This document shows, in pieces, positions 42,432 through 51,389 of a stretch of DNA of 64,000 bases. Source of the DNA: Bactrocera neohumeralis (lineage: Eukaryota; Arthropoda; Insecta; Diptera; Tephritidae); contig NW_026089624.1 in NCBI RefSeq assembly GCF_024586455.1, positions 1,375,320 through 1,439,319 on the forward strand. Reading direction: 5' to 3'. A program made the translations under genes and the position numbers. A model generated the notes under the pieces. The model searched no databases and was not told where the DNA came from. It worked only from the letters and a program-made list of their open reading frames with translations. Position 1 is the first letter of the stretch. Each line of letters opens with the position of its first letter.

Positions 42432-42560
42432 TTAATGCGCAAGTTAATTTTTACAGAAACATGGACACACCCAGTTTTATAAGAATATTATTAGTTTTGC
42501 ATGCATTCATAAAAATTCGAAAAAAAAACTCATATTAATAGATATGATTCCACATAAACG

Positions 42561-42714
42561 TATATGTGACCTGGTCTACGGAAAGGGAGCTTAGGTGTAA
42601 AAAAAGGAGAACAATTAATGAGATAACAAGAAACTGACGATTATTTTCAACAGCTTTTCCCAGAAAACTAGTTTTCGCACGTTAGCTCCCTTTTCGTAGA
42701 CCAAGTCACATATA
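42561..42714. mobile_element. Short MITE, 154 bp
   Basis: The ends TATATGTGACCTGGTCTACG and the complement (42684-42714) are inverted over about 31 bp with two mismatches, including AAAGGGAGCT. TA at each tip suggests a Tc1/mariner-type target. Non-coding. Confidence 0.8.
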
Positions 42715-43568
42715 AGCCAAAATACTAACATGTGGCTGTAATATCAAAGCAAGTTTCTTAGCATAATTTTCATTTCATGCTCAGCTCTGTTCACTCATCA
42801 CTGTTAAAATTTCTCCTTCCGAGCATGCAGAAATGAAATCCGCTCATATAGTTTTATTTTGTTAGCTTTGTCAATTCACACGCTGCTCTGCAATTGAACC
42901 TTCTCCATGTTACACGTTCTCTGTTGTAACAACTTACGGAGAAGCAGAATCGGATGACAGTTGTAGAATGAACGAAGCATGACAAACTAAAAAGTCTCGA
43001 AAGGCACACATCTCAGCATTATCTTATCATATGCTTAGTCAACGCCGCTTTGTAAAAGTGAACCTAGGCTAATTAAAAATTAGATCACTCAAAGACTCCT
43101 GCCTACAAATTATCTGCAATATTATTACCCAATATTATATGTAAGTAACCAAGTGTTATGAAAGCTTACAGAGAATGCTGAAAAGCATCAGGAGGCTAGT
43201 GGAACCTACAAAGAACCAGAAGCCGCAACGGGCCAAAAACAACATCGGGAGGGTATTGCATGAATTATCAACTTCACCCAAGGCGACCTTGAGCCATGTA
43301 AATTGGCAAAAGCTTGTACTATATACATATTTATGTATATCAAAGTAGCATTTCCTCCATCTATTTTTTTTTCCTCAAGTGTTCTCAGGACGCATCGTTT
43401 TTAATATAATTTTTTTTGAAGATCTGGCTTTTAATTAATTATTAATAATTTATTTCTTCCAAATGTAAAGTATTGTTTACTAATGAAATGAAATGACCAA
43501 TTCCCACATAAAATATCGGTTTCGCCGAAGATTGTTATTACAAGATTTTCACATCAATACTTACGCAC
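42715..43568. other. Intron sequence 3' of the DYRK exon, nothing recognised
   Basis: Minus-strand intron directly following the kinase exon's donor. A GC-richer patch at 43160-43300 (GAAAAGCATCAGGAGGCTAG) has no recognised motif. I searched by eye for the expected next kinase exon (V-I-D-F-G-S-S) and did not find it. Confidence 0.5.
43559..43568 (-). promoter_or_regulatory. Splice donor of the DYRK exon
   Basis: The minus strand reads CATAAAG then GTGCGTAAGT. Cutting before GTGCGT ends the exon at GIK in phase 0, which fits the DYRK sequence GIKVIDFG. A second possible donor, GTAAGT four bases later (43564), would add a base triplet and shift phase, so it is less likely. Confidence 0.75.
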
Positions 43569-44476
43569 CTTTATGCCGGAACGTCCTTGCTGCTTAAGTA
43601 ATACGTTTTCAGGCTTCATATCACAGTGAATAATTTCATTCCTGTATAATGCATCTAAACATTGTAATAGCGAATGTGCAAATTTTCGCACAAGTTGAAG
43701 GCTAAAACCTTTGAAACCATTTTTTTTTATCAACTCATATAAATTGATGTTGAGCAGCTCAAAAGTAATACACATATGGTTCCGAAATGTAAAATAATCA
43801 AACATATGGATTATGTTCATTGTATTATACCTGTCTTGTCTACGCAAATGATGCAAAATGCGAATTTCTTCCTGCGCTTGTCGATGAAAGCGTTTTTCAT
43901 TTCGGACCATTTTTAAAGCGACATGTTCATGTGTCTTATGGTCATATGCTTTAATTACCTGTCCAAAGCTCCCTTTGCCTATCACTTTAAGCATTTCATA
44001 CCGATAGGCCACATGGTCATGTGGTATATAGATATAGGCTCCCTGTTCGTTATCATAGTCAGAATTATTTGGGCCGAAAATGCCTGATCGTTTTTTAGCG
44101 TTGGCACCAATAAAATATATATGCGGATACGCTAATATTTCAGCACGTTCATATGGAGTTAATTTATGCATATATAATATCATTACTTGTTGCGGGGATA
44201 CCACTAATGACTTTGGTTTCTCTTGTAAAGCACACTTTTGCTGCCCTGACATAATGATCTGCTCATGCAGCAAAAATGTTTCTCCAACTTTAGATACTTC
44301 CACCAATTGACCATCTACTGCAGCAATTTTTGGTAACGTTTCACTACATGGTTTATTACATGTTGTATCTGTTGGTAAACCGACACAGATTTGACTTTTT
44401 AAAGTCGCAATTGGTGTCGAAGGGGATGCAGATGGTAAACCACCAGACGTAGAAATCATCCTTCCCAGTGATAATA
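43569..44476 (-). CDS. DYRK2/3-class protein kinase, one internal exon (302 codons)
   Basis: Dual-specificity tyrosine-regulated kinase that phosphorylates itself on tyrosine and substrates on Ser/Thr. The exon runs from an acceptor (TTTTTACAG, 44477 side) to a donor (AAG then GTGCGTAAG at 43568). The frame is open across the whole exon, entering in phase with two bases, and the ATG at 44459 is internal. Motifs in order: LTPYERAEILAYPHIYFIGA (N-terminal autophosphorylation accessory region), DYDNEQGAYIYIPHDHVAYR (DH box), GKGSFGQV (glycine loop), HVALKMV (ATP lysine), EEIRIL (helix C glutamate), CITFELLNINLYEL (hinge) and HCDMKPENVLL (catalytic loop; family usually HCDLKPEN). DFG and the YxY activation loop must lie in later exons. 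Confidence 0.95.
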
Positions 44477-44500
44477 CTGTAAAAAGATTATATATTAATT
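44477..44500 (-). promoter_or_regulatory. Splice acceptor of the DYRK exon
   Basis: The minus strand has ATATAATCTTTTTACAG immediately before TATTATCACTGG. T-rich tract and CAG end. The coding frame upstream of the internal ATG stays open to this site (LSLGRM). Confidence 0.8.
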
Positions 44501-45320
44501 TTAATTAATTTATCGTCCTTACAGAAGTACATGTATATATCAAATAGTAATATTTAATTATGTGACAAATATCCCAAGTGTAACCGCATTTTTTCGATGG
44601 TTCAGCTTTTCTCGTACAATAAACATTTTTTGGTTCTAAACACTATATAAAAAATAAAACTTTGTCGCAAAAACTCGCAATATTTCGAAAAAAACTGAAT
44701 TAGTAATTTTTTGGATGATCTTTGAAAATATTTATTTTCTCTTAACAGTCCGAATCGATTTCGCTTATGTATATTCAGTCCTCTTTCATTTGATATTACT
44801 AATTTTTACAAAAAAGTATGCGGGTAAAGAATACAAGAATTTTTTTAAACAAGTTTAATTTAGGTCCACTTTTCAATCGCTTTAAACAATTTTTTTCATA
44901 ACGTAATATTTCTCATTGAATGAAGAACTATACCCAAAAATGCATGGACCCTTGGGAGATTTTGTCTCTGATTTAAAAATTGGTAATGAACTAATAACTC
45001 TTAAGCATTAAAAGTGACTGATATAACTATTTCTGGTGTTTGTAAGACTTTGTTTTAACAAATTTTGCATATGAATATAATGTATTTGCAAGTCGGAATT
45101 GTGAACCGTGTGATCAATTATTTCCGTATCATATTAACTTTCGTCAAAGACCACATTACTTCTGAGAGAATGAATGGAACTAAAAAATGGTGTTTCTTTT
45201 TAGGTGGTTTTCAAGCAGAAAAAAAGTATATAATTTAATGTTATGGTCAAGAATTTAGCTTTATTATAAAGATAAAGGTTTGTCATTATGTTTTCATATT
45301 CTCTTCCAAGGAGGTCAATC
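44501..45320. other. Intron sequence upstream of the DYRK exon, nothing recognised
   Basis: AT-rich, without protein-like frames, inverted ends or repeats shared with other parts of the window. Confidence 0.5.
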
Positions 45321-45490
45321 GTCTTAGGCTTATCTGCATAGACAAGTCACTTTTAATAACCCCATAAAATATAGTTCAACGACACAGGTCTACGACGCAA
45401 GATAATGTGATTACCAAGAGTTTCTTTCACTACATTGATTGTTTCGTTGGCCGTATTGCATATAACGCCATCTTGTTGGAGAAAACACCA
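45321..45490 (-). pseudogene. DD41D-like mariner transposase fragment
   Basis: FLQQDGVICNTANETINVVK, ILRRRPVSLNYILWGY and, after stops, LVYADKP: the same order (QQDG, then YxLWGY, then VYADKP) as the rosa-type transposase. A short relic of the last catalytic part, with no ends visible. Confidence 0.7.
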
Positions 45491-45728
45491 CACATCAATA
45501 CATGAAAAAAATTCACACCACCCACCAATGCATGCAAACAGACACCACACACGATAACACCACCCTTATTTTCAACACTCTCTCTGCTCAATCAACAGAA
45601 AAGATCGACGAATTCATCCGTCAATTCCCACGACAGCCGGTTCTACGCACCGGAATTGACTCGGATTTCATCCGACTAAGGGCTGTTCTTTCGGCGATCT
45701 AACCCCGTTTGGATCGGTAAGTGTTAAT

Positions 45729-46497
45729 TTGTGTTTGTCGTTACTAGAGCAACGCCTTGCAGCAGGGTTGCTCCGTATCCTCCTGACTCGCGCTGGCATT
45801 GAGTCCAACCCGGGCCCGGAGGAATTTTTCTGCTGCGTATGCGCAAAACGGCTCCATCCAAACTCCACCTCGGTCAGGTGCAACACATGCAATGGATGGA
45901 GCCATCTTAAGACCTGTTCAGGCCTTAAGACACATAGGGAGTGGACCACGCGTTACGTGGCCCCATGTTGCCTGCGCAATACTGCGACCCAAGCCTCTAC
46001 GGCTGTGCAATCCGCACATATTTCGCGCGCCGCGCCGCCACCAAATCCGAGTGGCCAACAGAGGACCTCCACGGTCCCTAGGAGCTCAATCAGGCAACAT
46101 AGCTCCCCCCTTGCATGCGAGAACCAACCAGCAGCTCTTGGTCCCTCGCACAGTCTGTTCCGTGTGTCAGACCGTCATACGTCGGAACGTGGCATCCGTC
46201 AAGTGCAACTCTTGTACTGGCTGGTGTCACTTTTCGGCGTGTTCCGGCCTGCGCACCACACGTGAGTGGAGTGACTCATACGTTGCCCCATGCTGCAGGA
46301 GTCTGCCCCGCAACTCACAACAGTGGCGTCGCCTATTAACACCCCAGCGCGACAACCGCCCCTGCGGGTACTACAGCTGCAACAACTTCCACCCACACGT
46401 CACTCCCTCACCCCCAGGATCACCCACGGACACCCGCGACAAACTCGGCTACTTCAATTTAACTGCAACGGACTCCAGAGTAAGATCGAGGAGATAG
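45729..46497 (+). pseudogene. PHD-like double zinc-finger region of the LINE
   Basis: First finger (frame of 45729): CCVCAKRLHPNSTSVRCNTC, NGWSHLKTCSGLK, REWTTRYVAPCC. Second finger (other frame, 46160 on): CSVCQTVIRRNVASVKCNSC, GWCHFSACSGLR, REWSDSYVAPCC. Both have the C4-H-C3 arrangement of PHD fingers and are clearly duplicates of one another. PHD domains are known in the ORF1 of CR1-like LINEs. The two fingers are in different frames, so at least two compensating indels separate them from ORF2. Confidence 0.8.
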
Positions 46498-49346
46498 TTG
46501 CACTTATGAATCGGGAACGTCTATCGATAGCTGCGGTCCAAGAAACCAAGTTAAACAGCCGCTCAGATCTTCTGAGTTGTGCAGGTTTCAACGTTATACG
46601 TAAAGATCGCGAGCGAGATAATGGTGGTGGCCTAGCTTTCATATTGCACAACACCGTGCAGTATCGTCTAATCGATGAAGACATCGACCCCAGGGATACT
46701 ACCCTAGAATGTCAGGGTATAGCTATCCGGTCAGGCGATGTCGAGCTCGAAATATTTAATATATACATCCCTCCAGTTACATGTTGCCCAACAGGATATC
46801 ACCCGAATATAGGTGCGCTACTTCGTGGTGAAAACCGTTTGGTACTAGGCGACTTTAACGCGCACCACGATCTTTGGCATTCCTGCCTGTCAAATGATCG
46901 TAGGGGGATGGAGCTGGCGGAACAGATTGACGATTCGACATTCTGCACAATGAATGACGAAGCCCCCACCAGAGTTATGGGCACCTGTAATAGCTCGCCT
47001 GATATTACCATTGCTAGCGGTGGTCTGATAAACAGCATAACCTGGCGACCTATGCTAACTCTCGCATCAGATCATCTGCCCATAATTATCTCGATCGAGA
47101 AGCCTCCCGATTTTGTTTCTGTGGACAACCGCACCTATTTTAACTTTAACAAAGCTAATTGGGTCGGCTTCACAGAATTTACTGAGAGCACCTTCAAAGC
47201 TCTACCTATTCCTATGGACGTATGCGTTGGCGAACGTCAATTCCGCAAGGTGATCGCAGCAGCTACCGCTCGCTTCATCCCGGCTGGAAGAATCGCGGAA
47301 ATCCGCCCCAATTTCCCAGCCGAAGCAGCCGTTTTAGCTAATGAGCGCGACACCTTACGCCATGCCGATCCCGGGGATCCCCGAATAAGGGATCTCAATT
47401 TGGAGATTCGGCGAATGGTAAACCAACATAAGCGGACGAAATGGATAGAGCACCTGAAGTCCTGTAACCTCTCCACCGGAGTGAGTAAGCTTTGGGCTAC
47501 TGTCAAAGCTTTGTCTAACCCGAAGAGACATGACGACCGAGTTGAAGTTCAATTCAATGGTCATGCCTCTTCGGACCCGAAGAAGTGCGCGAGCTATTTT
47601 AGCCGGCAATTTACACTGCACCCTTCGGTAGACAAAGCTAAACGATGTGTTAACCGACGGCTGCGCAAAATGCCAAACGAAGGCGCGCCACTTACTTTCA
47701 CCGATGAGGAGGTTCAGGGTGCCATCAAAAAAGCAAAATCATCTAAATCCATTGGCCCTGATGGAATCAACATGCTAATGCTAAAGCATCTAGGCTCGAC
47801 GGGAGTAGGATATCTCACCAAGGTCCTCAATCTGTCGCTGACCACTCTTCAAATACCCGATGTGTGGAAAGTCGGAAGAGTGGTCCCACTACTGAAACCT
47901 GGGAAACCCGCCAACAAAGGGGAATCTTATCGACCGATAACTCTCCTCTCCCCAGTAGTGAAGACACTTGAGGCCTTGCTACTCCCGACCTTCACTCACC
48001 ACCTGAGCCTAGCCAACCACCAGCATGGATTCCGAAAAGTGCACAGCACCACCACAGCACTTAGCGTCATAAACGCCCAGATAGTTCGTGGCCTCAACCA
48101 GAAACCACCCTGCGAAAGAACGATCCTCGTAGCGTTGGACCTGTCAAAAGCGTTTGACACGGTCAATCACACAACGCTACTGCAGGACATCGAAACAACT
48201 ACGCTCCCTCCAGGGCTAAAGAGGTGGACCATGAACTATCTGAGCGGTCGCCAGTCATCCGTACTATTTCGAGGTAAAACATCTAAACTGAGAAGAATTA
48301 AACAGGGGGTTCCGCAGGGTGGTGTCCTCTCCCCACTACTGTTTAACTTCTACATCTCGAAACTCCCACAACCACCAGAAGGAGTTTCCATAACCTCGTA
48401 CGCTGATGACTGCACGATATTGGCGTCGGGCAATGGAATCGATGGCATGTGTTCGAAGGTAAACAGCTACCTCTCCGACCTTTCTCGTTTCCTCACTGCA
48501 CGAAATCTCACACTTTCCCCCACCAAATCCACAGCGACCATATTCACAAACTGGACGAAGGAGTATAGACTTGAGCTTAACATTGCAGTCGACGGCGTCA
48601 AAATTCCGACTGTCAACAATCCTAAGATTTTAGGTGTAACATTCGACAGTCTATGCTCCTTCTCTCCTCATACGACCGCGATTATCGCCAAAGTACAGAG
48701 CCGCAACAAAATCCTCAAGTCGCTAGCCGGCAGCACATGGGGAAAAGACAAAGAAACGTTGTTGGCAACATACAAGGCAATCGGCCGGCCGGTCCTCAAT
48801 TACGCAGCCCCCATATGGTCGCCTGGATGCAGTGGTACGCAGATGAGGAAACTACAGACCTGTCAGAACACTGCACTCCGGACCACTACAGGATGCCTTT
48901 TGATGTCTCCCATTGAACACCTACACAGTGAGACGCTTATGCTCCCAGTTAAGGAGCATAATGAACTCCTCTCCAGGCAGTTCCTGCTGGGATGCTTTCG
49001 CAGAAATCACCCCTGCAGTCATCTGCTTGGAGCGGAACCGCCTCCTAGGAGCATCAAAAGGTCATTCCTGGATTACGTCGACGACGTCGTACAGTACGCC
49101 GACCGGACTTCGGACGCAACTAACTTCAGACAGGTACTGACCGCCATTCACAGCGGAGCCATTAACACCTTCACCGACTCCCTTCCCGTGAATGGCGTTC
49201 TTGGAGTCAAACCACCACCCATCGCAGACGAAGAGCTCCAGCTGCCGCGAGAAACGCGTGTGACCCTTGCGCAACTTCGTTCTGGATACTGTAGCAGGTT
49301 AAACTCCTACTTATCCAGAATAGACCCTGACATACCAAACATATGA
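46290..49346 (+). CDS. LINE endonuclease-reverse transcriptase, 1018 codons, open
   Basis: Nicks the target and copies its own RNA there. Endonuclease, about residues 50-270: LLQFNCNGLQSKIEEI, AAVQETKLNSRSD (catalytic E), RLVLGDFNAHHDLWH, LASDHLPIIIS (catalytic H). Reverse transcriptase, about 460-760: SIGPDGINMLMLKHLG, YRPITLLSPVVKTLEALLLP, LVALDLSKAFDTVNH (motif A), KQGVPQGGVLSPLLFNFYIS (motif B), ITSYADDCTILASG (YADD). No RNase H. The ATG at 46290 may not be the true start, as the protein probably began upstream with the PHD fingers. The stop TGA comes right after DIPNI, where a zinc knuckle is expected; 49355-49507 still encodes FSLWSDPVETARFLGL in another frame. Confidence 0.92.
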   Translation: MLQESAPQLTTVASPINTPARQPPLRVLQLQQLPPTRHSLTPRITHGHPRQTRLLQFNCNGLQSKIEEIVALMNRERLSIAAVQETKLNSRSDLLSCAGFNVIRKDRERDNGGGLAFILHNTVQYRLIDEDIDPRDTTLECQGIAIRSGDVELEIFNIYIPPVTCCPTGYHPNIGALLRGENRLVLGDFNAHHDLWHSCLSNDRRGMELAEQIDDSTFCTMNDEAPTRVMGTCNSSPDITIASGGLINSITWRPMLTLASDHLPIIISIEKPPDFVSVDNRTYFNFNKANWVGFTEFTESTFKALPIPMDVCVGERQFRKVIAAATARFIPAGRIAEIRPNFPAEAAVLANERDTLRHADPGDPRIRDLNLEIRRMVNQHKRTKWIEHLKSCNLSTGVSKLWATVKALSNPKRHDDRVEVQFNGHASSDPKKCASYFSRQFTLHPSVDKAKRCVNRRLRKMPNEGAPLTFTDEEVQGAIKKAKSSKSIGPDGINMLMLKHLGSTGVGYLTKVLNLSLTTLQIPDVWKVGRVVPLLKPGKPANKGESYRPITLLSPVVKTLEALLLPTFTHHLSLANHQHGFRKVHSTTTALSVINAQIVRGLNQKPPCERTILVALDLSKAFDTVNHTTLLQDIETTTLPPGLKRWTMNYLSGRQSSVLFRGKTSKLRRIKQGVPQGGVLSPLLFNFYISKLPQPPEGVSITSYADDCTILASGNGIDGMCSKVNSYLSDLSRFLTARNLTLSPTKSTATIFTNWTKEYRLELNIAVDGVKIPTVNNPKILGVTFDSLCSFSPHTTAIIAKVQSRNKILKSLAGSTWGKDKETLLATYKAIGRPVLNYAAPIWSPGCSGTQMRKLQTCQNTALRTTTGCLLMSPIEHLHSETLMLPVKEHNELLSRQFLLGCFRRNHPCSHLLGAEPPPRSIKRSFLDYVDDVVQYADRTSDATNFRQVLTAIHSGAINTFTDSLPVNGVLGVKPPPIADEELQLPRETRVTLAQLRSGYCSRLNSYLSRIDPDIPNI

Positions 49347-49546
49347 CTAGCGTGAAATGAGCTCCTTTGCATGCCCCACAAACCCCACCCATCTAACACC
49401 CTTCTCCCTTTGGTCCGACCCCGTCGAAACAGCACGTTTCTTGGGCCTACCGTTAGATGACATCGACGACAACACAAATGACATTTACCATCCCAACGGG
49501 GATTAGATTTCCGTTAAAACAACAACAACAACGAATTCATCCGTCA

Positions 49547-50719
49547 TCACCGAACGATCACGAATTTGTTTGAGTTTTTTATATTTCCGATTTTCCTGCA
49601 TGACACCATCCTTTTTCTCGTTCTTTGGCCCGTTAAATTATTCTATTGACATTGTGAATCTTTTAAAGGTGAAAACAAAAATTAATATGTATTAAACAGA
49701 GAGCTACAATAAAATCAGTTTTTAATCTTTGGGTGCAAGGGCTGAAGAAAACACATTCAAGTGGAAGTGATGCGTGTTTTCGTTCAGATTAGGCAATATT
49801 TTAAATACGGTCCCTTGTGCCCTAGAAGCAGAGTGTTACAGAGTTTGCGGAATAAAAAATCAATTTAAATAAAAACTTAGTGCTCGTTACAGACAAAATA
49901 AAAATTTTTATAGTGAGGAAAAATAAAAGTGCTGTTAAATAGAAAAAAGTAAAAATATACATACATATATACATATATACAAAAACATAACAATAAGTGC
50001 AGCGCATAAACATACATATATACCCATGTAACCAAAATCCCATGTATCATAGGTGAAGAAACAAAACAATGAAAAAGTGTACAAAAAATATTATTACTAT
50101 ACAAAATGTTACACATTAATATTATAGTGAAAAAACACGCAAAGAAAAGGTACGAAACTTAATACAAAGGTTTCTTGCAAACGGAAACATTTTTCTCTTT
50201 GGATTGGATATTGAGTTGGAATGAAAAATTTACTAAGGTGCAAATTTTACATTTTATTGTGCTTAATATAAAGTAAAATTTTGTTTCTTGAAATTCAAAC
50301 CAAAAGCAAATGCATCGTTTGAAATTTCGTCTTGGTGATAACTTGATTACTTAATAACAATATTAATGAGACTTTAAAAATGCATTAATTTGAAATATTA
50401 ATAACAATTTCAAATTTTAGGCAAACTGTTGGCTCACTACCAGGTTATGTGCCTTTGATGGGCATATGTACATAAATGCATTTTGTTTCATTGTTATAAA
50501 GACATTATATTAGTGTGAAATTCTGAAATAATATGTTTTTATTCTAAATACAAATGATGTTATTTAAAGCTCTTTGGTAACTCTTACAATTCTATAAAAC
50601 ATGGTATTTTTCCTACTATTGCAGGTATTAAGCAGAATACTCTCTAAACGGTGTTTCATTGCTATAAAAACGCTCACCGATCAGTGCCATTTACAGGTAT
50701 AAATTAATTTTATTAAATT
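49547..50719. other. AT-rich sequence, no gene seen
   Basis: Runs of ATACATATATAC (49960 on) and poly-A stretches. No protein-like frame or inverted ends. Confidence 0.5.
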
Positions 50720-51389
50720 ATGTTAGCTAATCGGAGAATGTCGCGTAAAAGCTTACTTAACGATAAAGAGAAAGGAGCTTTAAATGGTGAAGGTTTGACC
50801 AACCGGCCCAATGCCCGAAATTTAAAAAAAATTATGACAAGGGAACTTACGCTGGTCGAAAACAAATTTATAAACACACGAAATGAAAGAGAAATTTGTC
50901 GAGTTATCTAATAAAACGACGTCAATACGGAAGGTGAAAAGACAGAACCGATTTTCTGCAAATGAATAAAAAAAACATCCGGTAAGTTTAAGAAAAATAA
51001 ATTTTTGAGTAATACGGCAAATTAGACAATGCGTTTACAGAACAAAACTTTACCATTGGCCACAGGTGATTTTTACCGATGAGACGTTGATGATCCATAC
51101 GGTTGCTTGGGATACTGGATATATTTACGAAAAACACAGTGATATTTCTCAAAGCGCAATTTCGGAGGATGCTAACTTATTGTATGTGGTGCATTTTCAA
51201 ACTCTGAGACACTATTATCTTCTTGCCGAACGAATAGCTCTGAATACCAGGAAGTATTAGAAGCAAATCTGCTACCCTATATACACAGCCATCCGCAAAA
51301 ATCTTCCTTTTTTCAATAAGACAACGCAAGCATCCATACGAGCAGGTCAACGAAAATGTGGCTTCTCTGAGCACAATTTATTTGGGTGT
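50720..51389 (+). pseudogene. Tc1/Tc3-like transposase relic
   Basis: MSRKSLLNDKEKGALNGEGL at 50738 resembles the start of Tc3-type transposases. WPQVIFTDETLMIHTVAWD-like residues at about 51057-51105 hold the first catalytic aspartate (VIFTDE). ANLLPYIHSHPQKSSFF (51262 on) and DNASIHTSRSTKMWL (about 51320) hold the second. The C-terminus is cut at about 51390 by RTE copy B. Frameshifts throughout; no ends identified. Confidence 0.7.

Larger units (their letters stand above)
45624..49530 (+). mobile_element. Nearly intact PHD-finger LINE, 3907 bp, perfect 16-bp target duplication
   Basis: ACGAATTCATCCGTCA is present at 45608-45623 and 49531-49546. The element starts ATTCCCACGACAGCCGGTTC and ends GTTAAAACAACAACAACA, a short (CAA)n tail, so it inserted full-length. 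It encodes two PHD-like fingers, an endonuclease and a reverse transcriptase. The only visible defects are frame changes between the two fingers and near 46290, and a frameshift close to the C-terminus (49345). The clade is uncertain: Jockey/CR1 superfamily. Recently inserted by the look of the duplication. Confidence 0.92.

Noticed and set aside
46799..47621. Minus-strand frames within the large LINE
   Set aside because: Shadows of the 1018-codon plus-strand frame, without motifs.
49081..49091. GACGACGTCGTAC palindromic patch in the LINE as a regulatory site
   Set aside because: Lies in the conserved coding frame (YVDDVVQY); the dyad follows from codons.
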